Positions 1 through 9,007 of a DNA stretch of 64,000 nucleotides are shown in pieces; the stretch's first letter is position 1, and each line of letters opens with the position of its first letter. The DNA lies in assembly GCF_002209535.1 (NCBI RefSeq), contig NZ_NJIG01000004.1:372001-436000 (forward strand), given 5' to 3'. The stretch comes from Achromobacter marplatensis (GTDB lineage: Bacteria > Pseudomonadota > Gammaproteobacteria > Burkholderiales > Burkholderiaceae_B). Below the pieces are notes generated by a model that did not search any database, was not told where the DNA came from, and worked only from the letters and a program-made list of their open reading frames with translations. Made by a program: the position numbers and the translations under genes.

Positions 1-95
1 AACCGGCTTTGGAGAGCCCTCTGCCGTTTTGCTGCAAAACAGCTCGGGCAATGGCGAAGGCGATGCTTAATGGGACGCTCGGTGGCGGGGCGGCA

Positions 96-344
96 ATGGA
101 TCGGCTGATCCTGCTCCTGCTCGCAGCGGCAATGTTCGCGAACGGTCTAGCTGCGATCGGCTTGCTCGTATGGGCAATCTTCCTTTTCCTGGTGGACGCG
201 GAAATATGGGGCATACCTTTTGTCGGATCGTGCCTCTGCCTTGTTCTCGCGGCATGGGCCCACACCGCATTCGATGATCGGATCGCGCGCGCGACTGTTT
301 TGCGGCAAAACGCGAAACCCTATGAACGAAACCAGCAACCTTGA
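96..344 (+). CDS. small membrane protein, unknown function
   Basis: A protein of about 82 residues with two hydrophobic segments (roughly residues 3-28 and 36-55) followed by a short polar tail, so probably an inner-membrane protein. I do not recognise a family. The frame is open upstream to the window edge with other possible starts at 9 (TTG) and 51 (ATG); I chose 96 because it puts the first membrane segment at the N terminus, but no ribosome site is convincing. It precedes the SSB-like gene by 79 bases on the same strand and may belong to the same ICE operon. Confidence 0.4.
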   Translation: MDRLILLLLAAAMFANGLAAIGLLVWAIFLFLVDAEIWGIPFVGSCLCLVLAAWAHTAFDDRIARATVLRQNAKPYERNQQP

Positions 345-423
345 TGCCGCTTAAGCGGGGCGACTGACCCTGTCCCAGCGTCTCACAAACCTAACGAGGA
401 CAAACTTTTTTTGGAGCAGTGAT

Positions 424-849
424 ATGGCAATGAGAAGCGAAATGAGCGGCAACGTTCTGATGAACCCCGTTTTGAAGACGGTCAAAGTGAAGGGCGAAGA
501 CCGTCAGGTTTGCGAACTTCGCGTGATGTGCTCCGAATACAAATCCGACGGACAAGGCGGGTACGTGCAGGACGATGCGCGGACGTTTCCTGTTCAGGCG
601 ACGATTTGGCACGAGGGAACGGCCAAGCGCGTTTATGAAGTCGTGCGGGTCGGCGCCGCGGTCACGGTTGTCGGGGCTACTTACGTGCGGCCCTGGGTCA
701 ATGAGCAAACTAATCAAGCTGAAGCCGGTATGTGCATGGACGCCGAACGCGTGAGCTTGGGGCTTCAACGGGTGGAGTCGGTGCTGTATCGCTCCAAGGC
801 ACAGGTTGATGCACAAAAGGCCCCCGATACGGCGCCGGCCGCGGTCTAA
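424..849 (+). CDS. single-stranded DNA-binding (SSB-like) protein of the ICE
   Basis: 141 residues with an OB-fold-like pattern: N-terminal GNVLMNP, a strand-rich middle including FPVQATIW and a VGAAVTVVGATYVRP segment resembling the SSB core strands. A role in binding single-stranded DNA during conjugative transfer or ICE replication is inferred from this and from position: an SSB gene just before topB is the usual order in PFGI-1/SPI-7-like elements. The C terminus (APAAV) lacks the acidic DDxPF tip of housekeeping SSB, so partner recruitment through that tip is not expected. A GGAG ribosome site sits at 412-415. Family assignment is by eye. Confidence 0.65.
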   Translation: MAMRSEMSGNVLMNPVLKTVKVKGEDRQVCELRVMCSEYKSDGQGGYVQDDARTFPVQATIWHEGTAKRVYEVVRVGAAVTVVGATYVRPWVNEQTNQAEAGMCMDAERVSLGLQRVESVLYRSKAQVDAQKAPDTAPAAV

Positions 850-905
850 CCAAATTTCATATTCCCAGGGGTGGCGAGGCCACCTCTGTCGTGGAGAAAG
901 TAGAG

Positions 906-1163
906 ATGCGTATCAGCACGAGAAGGCCGAAGTGGGAACAGTTCCGGGAATCGCACGTCCTGCGCGTTGGCAAAGAGCAACGGGTTCTGGGCAGAGTGGA
1001 CCTTGTCGGGTCTGTCGGGTACTGGTGGCAGACGGCCGATAAAACGGATGTGGCCTACACGCTCCAGGACGCGAAGCGACGGGTCGAGGATTTGCTTAGG
1101 CTCAGCGGTGGTGTGGTCGTACTCAAGGGCGTGGGGGCAGGCCCTGTGGCTCGCGCAGCATAG
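906..1163 (+). CDS. hypothetical protein
   Basis: About 85 residues, basic N terminus (MRISTRRPKW), no membrane segment or known motif. The start at 906 is preferred to the GTG at 891 because GGAG lies about nine bases upstream of it. It sits between the SSB-like gene and topB on the same strand with short gaps, so it is probably co-transcribed with these DNA-processing genes. No function can be assigned. Confidence 0.5.
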   Translation: MRISTRRPKWEQFRESHVLRVGKEQRVLGRVDLVGSVGYWWQTADKTDVAYTLQDAKRRVEDLLRLSGGVVVLKGVGAGPVARAA

Positions 1164-1267
1164 GGGTCATCATGACTAAACGCGTTTTCGGAGGCTTGGG
1201 CTGGGTGCGGACGCCCGCTGTTGAGCTCGTCGTGGGGATTGCGGTCGTGTTAAGGAGGGCGCGCAAT

Positions 1268-1567
1268 GTGACGATGAGACCTCCGCACATCATGTGGATG
1301 GTTTGTGCCCTCGTATGGTCTTGCGGTGTCCTGGGTGCCTTGGCCGCCCATCCCTCGACGGCAGGAGGGACCGTGTACGAACGACTCGCCAAATACCTCA
1401 TCGGATGTGCGGCCTTGTTGCTCGCCGGGCGCGCGCTTGCGTCGGTCCGGCGGCTCGGCCGCGAGGAGATGACCAGAGCCCACTTTCAACGCAACGTCGG
1501 AACGCGCCCCGGCTGGCCGCGTCAAATTCTTCAGGAGGGAAAAAATGAAGACGCTGATAATTGCTGA
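1268..1567 (+). CDS. small inner-membrane protein, unknown
   Basis: About 99 residues from a GTG start that has a good AGGAGG site nine bases upstream (1253-1258). The same frame is open from an ATG at 1172, which would add 32 residues. Two hydrophobic segments are visible (PHIMWMVCALVWSCGVLGAL and YLIGCAALLLAGRAL), then a basic tail. The end overlaps the first codons of topB by 23 bases, which suggests translational coupling. Function unknown. Confidence 0.45.
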   Translation: MTMRPPHIMWMVCALVWSCGVLGALAAHPSTAGGTVYERLAKYLIGCAALLLAGRALASVRRLGREEMTRAHFQRNVGTRPGWPRQILQEGKNEDADNC

Positions 1568-4088
1568 GAAGCCCTCAGTCGCGCGCGACATTGCTGCGGC
1601 GATTGGTGGATGCCGGCAGGCGGGGAGTTGGTTGGAGGGGGAGCAGTTCATCGTGAGCTCTGGGATCGGCCACTTGGTGCAGCTCGGCGATCCAGAAGCT
1701 GGCCCAATGGTGGCGGGATTCGATGGGCTCCCACGGATCCCGGAACGGTTTTCCCTCAGCCCAATCCCTGGAACTATCGACCAACTCAAGCTCCTGGGGA
1801 AGTTGATCGCTCGCCCGGACGTAGCGCGGGTGGTCAACGCGTGCGACGCTGGCCGGGAAGGCGAGCTGATATTCAACTTGATTTACGAGTTTCACAACGG
1901 GCAAAAGCCAGTCTTTCGGATGTGGATCCAATCCATGACTGCGACCGCGATTCGCGAGGCCTTCAAAGGCCTGCGGCCGGCCGCCGCCTATGCCAGGCTG
2001 GGCGATGCAGCACGTAGCCGGTCGGAGGCTGACTGGCTTGTTGGCATCAATGGGACGAGGGCTGTTTCTGCATTGTCCGAGGCGCTCACAGAGCGGCGGG
2101 AACGTAGTTCTGTCGGGCGGGTCCAGACGCCGACACTCGCGATTGTTGTTCACCAAGAGCTCGCCATCCGGGCCTTCGTGGCGCGGCCATACTGGGAAGT
2201 GCATGGCACGTTCGCCGTGCAAGGCGGCGAGTATGTTGCGCGTTGGCGGGGAGCCTCCGTAGAAGGGGCGGACGGAGCGGATATATCGCACCGCATATGG
2301 GATAAATCTAAGGCTGATGCCCTCCTTACCCGATGCCGGGGCGCGGTGCCCACATCGGTGCGCGACGAGTTCAAGGAGGTGTCGAGCGCACCGCCCAAGC
2401 TGTTCGACTTGACCACGCTTCAACGGGAGGCGAATAGGCGCTTCAAGTTCTCCGCCAAAAAGACGTTGGACCTGACTCAGGCCCTGTACGAGAAGCATAA
2501 GGTCCTTACCTATCCGCGCACGGATTCCAACGCGCTGCCGGAAGACTACCTTGGCAAAGCACAAGCTGTAGTGCAAGCGCTGGGCGCGAGCGCGTACGCT
2601 GAGCACGCGAATCGCATCGTCGACAACAGTTGGGTGCGGCCGGATAAGAGAATCTTCAATAACGCGAAGATCTCGGATCACTTCGCGATCATCCCCACAG
2701 GGAAAATTCCGGAAGGGCTGAGCGATGGCGAAGCGAAAGTTTTCGACCTGGTCGTGCGCAGGTTTCTTGCGGCTTTCCATCCCTCAGCAGTCTTCGCCAA
2801 GACTGAGCGAACAACTGTCGTGGCCGGCGATTCATTCATTGCATCAGGCCGCGTGCTTCAGGAGGCGGGTTGGATGGCTGTGTACGGCAAGAAACACGAT
2901 TCGGAAGATGATGGCACATCTCTTTGTCCCCTTGTCGTCGGCGAGAAGGCATCAAACGCGGGCATGAAGCTGGTAGCGCAAAAGACGAAGCCGCCCACTC
3001 GGTTCAACGAGGCGACATTGCTTGGTGCAATGGAGACAGCGGGAAAACTGCTGGAGGACGAAGAAATGCGGGACGCGATGCGCGATCGTGGTCTCGGCAC
3101 CCCCGCAACGAGGGCTTCCATTCTAGAGGCGCTTCTTGCAGATCAAGACCGCGCCAAGCGCCTGATCGAGCCCTATCTAAGACGGGAAGGCAAGGAGCAG
3201 CATCTCGTGCCTACTGAGAAGGGCATCCAGCTCGTTCAGTTCTTGGAGGCAAACGGCCTCGAAGAATTGACGTCGCCCAGGATGACCGGCGATTGGGAGT
3301 GCAAGCTTCGACTTATGGAGCGCGCAGAGTATGACCGCTCCAACTTTATGGCCGAATCTGCGTTGTTCGCACGGCGTCTCGTGGATACGCTCAAGGCGCG
3401 CGCCGCGGCGGTTCCGCCGGCGCCAAAGAAGGCCCTTGCCGCTCCCTGCCCGCAATGCGGGGCTGGTCTAGAGGCCAGCGCGCGCCAGGTGCAGTGCAGC
3501 AAGGACTGCGGATACCGACAGCCCAGGTCGATTGCTGGACGCGAGCTATCCGATGCTGAACTGACTGCGCTTTACATCGATGGCAATACAGGCCTCCTTG
3601 AAGGCTTCGTTAGCAAGGCCAAGCGTCTGTTCAACGCCAAGCTTAAGCTGACTGCAGAACGACGGCTGGAGTTCGAGTTTGAGCCCCGTGCGGAGCCTGT
3701 CACTGGTGCGGGCGTCACTGCAGGCGGCACCCAGAAGATCTATCCGTGCCCGCTGTGCCGCAAGCCACTAAGGCTTCGGCAGGGTGCGAAGGGGGCCTTC
3801 TGGGGGTGTGCGGCATATCCAGAGTGCAAACACACACAGCCGGACGACGACGGCAAGCCTGGAGTCCGCACCTCGGCCGTCGCAGCGTCAATGCCTCCCG
3901 GGGAGGTGGCTCAGGCATCAGCCAGGAGGACGGTGCCGGCCGGCGCGGTGGGCTCCGGGTGTCCGACCTGCGGCTCCGGCCGGCTTGTTAGCCGCGCATC
4001 TGCGACTTCCGATAAGCGGTTCCTAGGCTGCAGTAAGTTCCCGCAGTGCCGCCACTTCGAATGGGAGAAGGGCAATGGCAAACCTTGA
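1545..4088 (+). CDS. topB: DNA topoisomerase III
   Basis: 847 residues; type IA topoisomerase that passes single strands to decatenate or relax DNA. The N terminus is the TOPRIM domain (KTLIIAEKPSVARDIA), with the acidic NACDAGREGELIF motif near residues 98-110. The catalytic tyrosine lies in LTYPRTDSNALP near residue 322. The C terminus carries three Cys4 zinc ribbons (CPQCG...CSKDCG, CPLC...CAAYPEC, CPTCG...CSKFPQC), more than the chromosomal TopB of E. coli and typical of ICE and plasmid versions. It follows an SSB-like gene, the conserved order of MOBH-type ICEs, and probably processes ICE DNA during transfer or replication. A ribosome site (GGAGG) is at 1533-1537. Confidence 0.95.
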   Translation: MKTLIIAEKPSVARDIAAAIGGCRQAGSWLEGEQFIVSSGIGHLVQLGDPEAGPMVAGFDGLPRIPERFSLSPIPGTIDQLKLLGKLIARPDVARVVNACDAGREGELIFNLIYEFHNGQKPVFRMWIQSMTATAIREAFKGLRPAAAYARLGDAARSRSEADWLVGINGTRAVSALSEALTERRERSSVGRVQTPTLAIVVHQELAIRAFVARPYWEVHGTFAVQGGEYVARWRGASVEGADGADISHRIWDKSKADALLTRCRGAVPTSVRDEFKEVSSAPPKLFDLTTLQREANRRFKFSAKKTLDLTQALYEKHKVLTYPRTDSNALPEDYLGKAQAVVQALGASAYAEHANRIVDNSWVRPDKRIFNNAKISDHFAIIPTGKIPEGLSDGEAKVFDLVVRRFLAAFHPSAVFAKTERTTVVAGDSFIASGRVLQEAGWMAVYGKKHDSEDDGTSLCPLVVGEKASNAGMKLVAQKTKPPTRFNEATLLGAMETAGKLLEDEEMRDAMRDRGLGTPATRASILEALLADQDRAKRLIEPYLRREGKEQHLVPTEKGIQLVQFLEANGLEELTSPRMTGDWECKLRLMERAEYDRSNFMAESALFARRLVDTLKARAAAVPPAPKKALAAPCPQCGAGLEASARQVQCSKDCGYRQPRSIAGRELSDAELTALYIDGNTGLLEGFVSKAKRLFNAKLKLTAERRLEFEFEPRAEPVTGAGVTAGGTQKIYPCPLCRKPLRLRQGAKGAFWGCAAYPECKHTQPDDDGKPGVRTSAVAASMPPGEVAQASARRTVPAGAVGSGCPTCGSGRLVSRASATSDKRFLGCSKFPQCRHFEWEKGNGKP

Positions 4089-4383
4089 TGTGCATATCCG
4101 ATTCAGATCGGCAATTGGGTTGATGGGCCAGGTCTCCCTGACGTTTGATGAGGGCGATGGGCGCACTCGGGCGTTTGGCAGACTTGCGATCGATATGGGT
4201 CTAGGGAAAGCGGAAGGACCTGTCACAGCGAAGCTTGATGTCGCGTCAATGCGGCAGCTCGTCGACGGAATGATGGAGGCTATTTATGCGATTGAACGGA
4301 CGGAGCGCCTATACGGGCACATGACAGACCTCAAGGCGCCGAACACTGACGAATGGCCCGCCCTGAGAGGAGGTGTCGCATGA
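4075..4383 (+). CDS. hypothetical protein overlapping topB
   Basis: 102 residues, acidic C terminus, no signal peptide or membrane segment. It starts inside the topB 3' end (14-base overlap), so translation is probably coupled to TopB. I recognise no family. The stop codon overlaps an ATG at 4380 that opens only 20 codons. Confidence 0.5.
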   Translation: MANLDVHIRFRSAIGLMGQVSLTFDEGDGRTRAFGRLAIDMGLGKAEGPVTAKLDVASMRQLVDGMMEAIYAIERTERLYGHMTDLKAPNTDEWPALRGGVA

Positions 4384-4401
4384 GCTGCATGGCTCTCGGT
4401 C

Positions 4402-4824
4402 TTGGCCAGTCGGGCGTTGGACCACTATCTAGTCCTTGCTGACCTCCTTAAGAATCACCTCGGCGGCTCGGCCGACTTCACTTTTGTTCTTGGGCCTGAC
4501 GAAGGCAATATGCGTGATCGCATTCATAGATTAGGTCGAAGGGATTTCAAGATCGAGTTTTGCCGGACGGTAAAGGAACTTGCCGCGCTGATGCACAATG
4601 CTCGTCTCGTCGTTTCAAACGATTGCGGTCCATCACACATCGCGCGAGGCTTATGCGTTCCATATGTCGGGGTCTTCAATGAACCAAATCCAGAGTGGTT
4701 CTGGAAGCGGCGCTACACCCGCGACGTTGTACCGAACAACGGCATGGCCGAAATCAATTCCATCGTGCCGGCACGGGTTCTACGGGCATGCCTGGACGTC
4801 CTCGTCCAACCCCGATTTTCGTGA
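4402..4824 (+). pseudogene. glycosyltransferase family 9 (heptosyltransferase-like), N-terminally truncated
   Basis: About 140 codons matching only the C-terminal half of GT9 heptosyltransferase-like enzymes, including the family motif NDCGPSHIARGL and following GVFNEPNP. The available start is a TTG without a ribosome site and the whole acceptor-binding N-terminal domain is absent, so I call it a remnant. It sits just after the topB block, with no other sugar genes nearby. The only other glycosyltransferase in the window is the GT4 gene at 43.3 kb, at the other side of the transfer region. It may be the relic of a former cargo insertion. Confidence 0.6.
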
Positions 4825-4937
4825 AACGGGGATGTCCGCGTTAATACGCCTTTGGCAGGGGCTGGCCCCTCTATCGAAATAAAAAAGGGACGGATAGGCG
4901 GGCCTTGAATTTTTGGCTTTGGCCTCCATCAAGGTAG

Positions 4938-4966
4938 GTCCGGTGGCGTTATCACCGCCACCGGAC
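4938..4966 (+). promoter_or_regulatory. strong stem-loop in the leader of the 53-residue ORF
   Basis: A perfect 11-bp stem (GTCCGGTGGCG / CGCCACCGGAC) with loop TTATCAC, lying 52 bases before the start at 5018. It is preceded by TTTGGCCTCCA (about 4917-4927), which resembles the conserved TTTGGCTCCA of the repeated leader element found at 9.0, 12.6 and 13.9 kb. It may be a diverged member of that class. There is no U-tract, so a simple terminator is less likely. Confidence 0.45.
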
Positions 4967-5017
4967 ACCCGCCGCCATTCGCGCTGCGGGTAACTTTATA
5001 GATCCGAAAGGAGATCT

Positions 5018-5179
5018 ATGACGAAAGGTCAATACACCTTGAAGACCAAGGAAGAAGCGCACGAACTGAACGAGCTGTTCAAACGTTACGGCGCTGGCCT
5101 GACCGACGAGGAACTGCAGCGTATCGAGAAGTCCAAATATGCCAAAGTGCGCGTCCCGCTGAACGCTCCGAAGGACTAA
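5018..5179 (+). CDS. 53-residue protein, unknown
   Basis: A short ORF beginning MTKGQYTLKTKEEAHELNEL, charged and predicted helical, with no membrane segment. Three things support it as a gene: an excellent ribosome site (AAGGAG, 5008-5013, five bases before ATG), a hairpin leader upstream and a textbook terminator 41 bases after the stop. It therefore forms its own small transcription unit. Function unknown; its size and strong translation signals would suit a small regulator, but that is a guess. Confidence 0.6.
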   Translation: MTKGQYTLKTKEEAHELNELFKRYGAGLTDEELQRIEKSKYAKVRVPLNAPKD

Positions 5180-5220
5180 CCTTCGGAGCTGGAAGTCGGA
5201 TTGGTACCCGAACTTCCTAT

Positions 5221-5257
5221 AAGGGGAAGGTGCTCCAACACCTTCCCCTTATTTTTT
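5221..5257 (+). terminator. Rho-independent terminator
   Basis: A perfect 12-bp stem (AAGGGGAAGGTG / CACCTTCCCCTT) with a six-base loop and a run of six T. It ends the transcript of the 53-residue ORF. Confidence 0.9.
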
Positions 5258-5492
5258 GGATGAGCACTTTGCTGTGATCAGGGCGAAATATACAACATCG
5301 CGGCCAACCTCAATTTAGGCATTCTTGACTGTCTACTAAGACAACGTCGTGCATCGGTTCTTTTCAGACCGCCGCGGATGCTTAGGCGATCGTAACTTTC
5401 CGCGTATCCCAGCTGTGGGCCAGTTCGCTTAGGAAGCTGTGTTCGTACCGCTCGTTGACACTCCGTAGCAGCTATCGTCAGATACCAACTTC
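5258..5492. other. gene-free stretch
   Basis: Between two convergent terminators. I see no ORF with a credible start, no repeat and no RNA gene here. Confidence 0.5.
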
Positions 5493-5524
5493 GAAAAAAA
5501 AGGGCCACCCTTATGGGGTGGCCC
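5493..5524 (-). terminator. Rho-independent terminator of the minus-strand array
   Basis: Read on the minus strand: stem GGGCCACCC / GGGTGGCCC (9 bp) with a five-base loop, then eight T. It lies 20 bases beyond the stop of the helicase gene and closes the minus-strand transcript. Confidence 0.9.
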
Positions 5525-5544
5525 GTCCTCCTTGAGGGACGAAG

Positions 5545-7821
5545 TCAGCTTACCAACTGCTTCGCAAGGGCGACTTCAATGCTGTCGCCTCCCTGGTTGA
5601 GAATGTCGAGACCGGAATCAGGCATGTCGCCAGACGTGGACTGCGATACTGCAATCTTCTGTGCCATGAGTTGAAGGCAGCGCATTTGTGCCGACCCCTG
5701 ATAGCCAAGAAAATCAACGTCAACGTCGCGCGTTTGCCCAATCCGCCAACTACGCCTTGCGGCCTGCTGCAACGTGTAGACGTTGTAGCCGGTCTGCATA
5801 AACAAGATGGTCGGAAACTCCAGCATATCCAGACCAGTCTTCACCAGCTCGGGATTGCAAACAAGCGCATCGATGCCGCGATCCACCTGCTCCATCACCC
5901 AGTCCTCCCGCTTTTCGGCGGACACGCTGGAACGAAGCACGGCACTGCGCAAGCCAGCCTGGTCAAGCAAAGCCTTTAGCCTGGCCGAAGTGTCGCGCGT
6001 GCCGGTATACGTGGTGTAGACCAGCGTGCGCCGACCATGCGCGGCCTCCCGCCTTACACGTTCCAGTAGCGCGCCTTCTTTGGGCGTCATCTCCTGGTTT
6101 CCGTATAGAGCCGGCAAGCTCAACAGCACCGACTTGGTATGCGGGTGCCACACAGTCTCCGGCCGAAAACAACATTCCGGCCATGCCAGAAGGGCGTTTA
6201 GAACAACCCCCATGAGAGACTTATCGCCGGCGCGAAGCGCGCGACGAAGTTCCTCAACCAAAGTACGCTCAAGGTACTGATAGGCGGACTCCATGTCCGG
6301 TGACATAGCGACCTCCACCATGCTCTCGCGATAAGGTGGAAGGACATCTTGCCCCAGTTGAGACAGTTTCAAGAACGCCGTGTAGGGGACCACATATCGC
6401 ATGATTCCCTTCGGACCAAAACCCGGTCCTTTCACGGTTGAAACTGTCTTCTTGTCCCCCTTCGCCGTCCGATGGGATCCTGAATTGGATTCCTTATGGA
6501 TGTCGATCAGGACGCCGTGCTCGCGCATGAAGGCCATTGTGGCCGAGGCCATTGAGCCCTTGGAATTGAAGTTGAACCCGTCCTCAATCATCATCCGCGG
6601 ATGTAGGCGATAAAGAAGGTGGTAGAGATCGTCGGCATAGCCACCCATCAACGTGCCAGTCAGTGCGAGAGCCTTTGAGCACTTGCGTGCCAACACCCCC
6701 ATTGCCTGGCCTTGAGCTGAGCCTTCGTTCTTGTACTCATGGCCTTCGTCTGCGATAAGCAACCCGAAGTACCCCTGGGGCAGATAGCGTTTGATGAACT
6801 CAGTGGGCTGAAACCCCCCTTGTCCAAAAGATACCTCCGTATAGGCAAGTGCCCGTTCCATGCGTTTAGCCTGGCGGTCCGAGAACACCAAGTCACCTTC
6901 TTCATCCATCAGATTGATGAACTCGTAGACGTTGTCCTGCAGCATGTCACCAAGCATGTCCTCGCCAAAGCGAGTCAGGAGATTGTCCGCAGTGCGGGGA
7001 CCCACCGTTGGCATTTGAACGAGCGCCTTCTTGACCATATCGCGATAGGTCGTCGGGGTTGCGCGCTTTGGGATCAAGGTCCAAAGCCGCTCGCCACAAT
7101 TGCACGCTCCACGACGTTCGTTTAAGGCCGAAGTCGCGAGCGCAGGGGTAAGCGGCACGCCATCTTCATTGCACACAAACTGACCGCAGCGCGGGCAGCA
7201 AGCGGCGCTTCTGCAAACCCGTCCCAATTCGGAATCGAACAGTACCGGCCGTGTTGCAAACGCAGGACGCCAATCGAACCCCATACGCATCCGGACACGC
7301 CCCAAGATGAAGAACTGAGGCGAAGTCGGCCGGTCGCGCATTGTCCGCAATTGAAGGAGCTTTCGAAGGGTGTCCGGACCGTTGAGGATCCAAACTTGCG
7401 CACCGGGCACAGTTGCCCGGATTTCCCGTCGCCATTTGTAAACCAAATGAGGCGGTGCGAGCACGAGCGTTCTAGGGAGACCAGCGTGATGGAGAAGTGT
7501 GGCTACGAGAATGCCCATAAGGGTCTTTCCCGTCCCCATCTCCGCATTGATAATTCCAGCAGGCGAATGCTGGGTCAACAAGGTGGTGATCGCGTGAACG
7601 ACACGACGCTGTGCAGGAAAAGGTGTCCTCAACAAGGAGTCGATGATGACGTCCCAGTCGGCACGCTCAAGGTCATCAAAGATGGGAGGATTTTGTTTGC
7701 GTACAGCTTGCAGCAGACCAGACCCGAACTTGCTAATAAAGTCCGATAGCGGAATCCGACGAGTTTGATCCGGTTCAGCCTCGTTCAAGGCGGCGGCTTC
7801 TTCATGGAAGGTTGCATTCAT
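5545..7821 (-). CDS. SNF2-type (SF2) DEAD/DEAH-box helicase
   Basis: 758 residues. Walker A AEMGTGKT at 93-100, motif II DEGH at 358-361, and a C-terminal helicase domain ending in ARRSWRIGQTRDVDV, the arginine-rich motif VI of the SNF2 group. A Cys-rich insertion (Cys at about 203-242: CRSAACCPRCG...CNCG) between motifs I and II probably binds zinc. SNF2-like ATPases of this kind occur in PFGI-1-like ICEs with DUF6094 and DUF3275 genes, as here, and probably act on ICE DNA, but a specific role is not established. It is last in the minus-strand array and has its own terminator. Ribosome site GGAGCACC is about 10 bases upstream. Confidence 0.85.
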   Translation of the reverse strand: MNATFHEEAAALNEAEPDQTRRIPLSDFISKFGSGLLQAVRKQNPPIFDDLERADWDVIIDSLLRTPFPAQRRVVHAITTLLTQHSPAGIINAEMGTGKTLMGILVATLLHHAGLPRTLVLAPPHLVYKWRREIRATVPGAQVWILNGPDTLRKLLQLRTMRDRPTSPQFFILGRVRMRMGFDWRPAFATRPVLFDSELGRVCRSAACCPRCGQFVCNEDGVPLTPALATSALNERRGACNCGERLWTLIPKRATPTTYRDMVKKALVQMPTVGPRTADNLLTRFGEDMLGDMLQDNVYEFINLMDEEGDLVFSDRQAKRMERALAYTEVSFGQGGFQPTEFIKRYLPQGYFGLLIADEGHEYKNEGSAQGQAMGVLARKCSKALALTGTLMGGYADDLYHLLYRLHPRMMIEDGFNFNSKGSMASATMAFMREHGVLIDIHKESNSGSHRTAKGDKKTVSTVKGPGFGPKGIMRYVVPYTAFLKLSQLGQDVLPPYRESMVEVAMSPDMESAYQYLERTLVEELRRALRAGDKSLMGVVLNALLAWPECCFRPETVWHPHTKSVLLSLPALYGNQEMTPKEGALLERVRREAAHGRRTLVYTTYTGTRDTSARLKALLDQAGLRSAVLRSSVSAEKREDWVMEQVDRGIDALVCNPELVKTGLDMLEFPTILFMQTGYNVYTLQQAARRSWRIGQTRDVDVDFLGYQGSAQMRCLQLMAQKIAVSQSTSGDMPDSGLDILNQGGDSIEVALAKQLVS

Positions 7822-7893
7822 TGTGGTGCTCCAAGAAAGAGAGACACCAAGCCCGGCCGGGATGGTGTCCCGGAAGGGTAGGGAAAGCGGTAT

Positions 7894-8508
7894 TTACGCC
7901 TCGACGGCGAGATTCAATTGGCCGTTGCGGACGTACGACGAAATGCGCGCTGAGAAGTCGATAGGTATGCGCACAAAGATCGGGTGAATTCTTCCGGCCG
8001 GCCGGCACATCTCGTCAGTAAGATCGACGAGCAGCTCTGTGCTCAGCTCGCCCAAGATAAATTCACGCCAGTGGTCCATTAGAGGCACTTCGGAGACCTG
8101 TTTAACCAGGTTCCATACGCGATCATCCGCCGCGTCGGCCTCCGATGTGTCGACGCAGTCTTGTAGAACCCAACCACTGCGCGTTGCCCGTGATGGCTTC
8201 AATAGGGATGGGTCATAGATCCAGCAGTGTAGAAGTCCGCCAAAAAGGGTCTGTTTCGGCAGTCTGCCAGTGTGCTTATCCAACCTTTTGACGTCGCCGA
8301 TCGAAATGACGGTTTCCACTGAAGATGAAGCCGTAACCAGTGTCAATTGCCGTAGCCCGCCCTCCTGTGTACCGAGCTGCAGCGATGCGAAAAGTTGTTG
8401 TACGGAACCATCTCGGCCGTAGAAGGAAAGGAAGGCGAGATCGCCATTGGGAAACCGGACGCAAGCGTCCACGAACAAGTCTTGCAGTTCGCGAATGCGG
8501 AAAATCAT
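7894..8508 (-). CDS. hypothetical protein of the ICE array
   Basis: 204 residues, soluble, no recognised motif. Begins MIFRIRELQDLFVDACVRF. Ribosome site AGGAGCG stands seven bases upstream, and a GCCGG-tcgcg-CCGGC hairpin lies at 8531-8545 just before it. It is followed by the helicase gene after 72 bases that hold another hairpin (about 7855-7876). Co-localised with helicase and methyltransferase genes; function unknown. Confidence 0.6.
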   Translation of the reverse strand: MIFRIRELQDLFVDACVRFPNGDLAFLSFYGRDGSVQQLFASLQLGTQEGGLRQLTLVTASSSVETVISIGDVKRLDKHTGRLPKQTLFGGLLHCWIYDPSLLKPSRATRSGWVLQDCVDTSEADAADDRVWNLVKQVSEVPLMDHWREFILGELSTELLVDLTDEMCRPAGRIHPIFVRIPIDFSARISSYVRNGQLNLAVEA

Positions 8509-8553
8509 AGAAGCGCTCCTGTAAACATAAGCCGGTCGCGCCGGCCAGAAGAA

Positions 8554-8985
8554 CTAGACCGCTGTAAGGTGCGGCAGCAGGTCGCGGATGTGTTGAATGG
8601 ATCGAGCGGAAAGGCGTACCTCGAACAACCGATCAAGGTCTACGATTTGCTCCTCCAGCGACGGGGCTGCGTCGCACACAATGCGGCAGAAGTCCAAGAG
8701 GCTTCGCGCACGAGTTTGTAGTTCCAGCTCGTGGACGGTGGCGTCAGGAAGCGGAAGCGGCGCGCCGTCCAACTGCTCAACGTACCGTTCCATAGCTTCG
8801 CCATCGTCATGGAAGTCGTCGTGGAGGGGCTTGTGGGAACTGCGTGTCTCCCATAGAGAACCGGAGTTGAACGCCGATTCCGCCAATTGGAGGGCAGTAC
8901 CAACGTTCGATGCTTCCACGCCGATCTTGATGCTATGTATATGAGGAATTTCGAAAGTGACGATGAATTTGGAAAGCGTTGTCAT
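8554..8985 (-). CDS. hypothetical protein preceded by the conserved leader element
   Basis: 143 residues, soluble, N terminus MTTLSKFIVTFEIPHIHSIK then a likely helical C-terminal half. No family recognised. Its interest lies in its leader: one of the three copies of the structured element (9008-9098) ends about 22 bases upstream of the start. The array continues into the 204-residue gene 45 bases later. Confidence 0.6.
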   Translation of the reverse strand: MTTLSKFIVTFEIPHIHSIKIGVEASNVGTALQLAESAFNSGSLWETRSSHKPLHDDFHDDGEAMERYVEQLDGAPLPLPDATVHELELQTRARSLLDFCRIVCDAAPSLEEQIVDLDRLFEVRLSARSIQHIRDLLPHLTAV

Positions 8986-9007
8986 TGGGCGAATCCAAGC
9001 GACAGCG

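Noticed and set aside
1575..2780. Long open frame (401 codons) antisense to topB
   Set aside because: It is a GC-rich shadow of topB with no recognisable domain and Arg/Pro-rich composition; topB itself is unambiguous.
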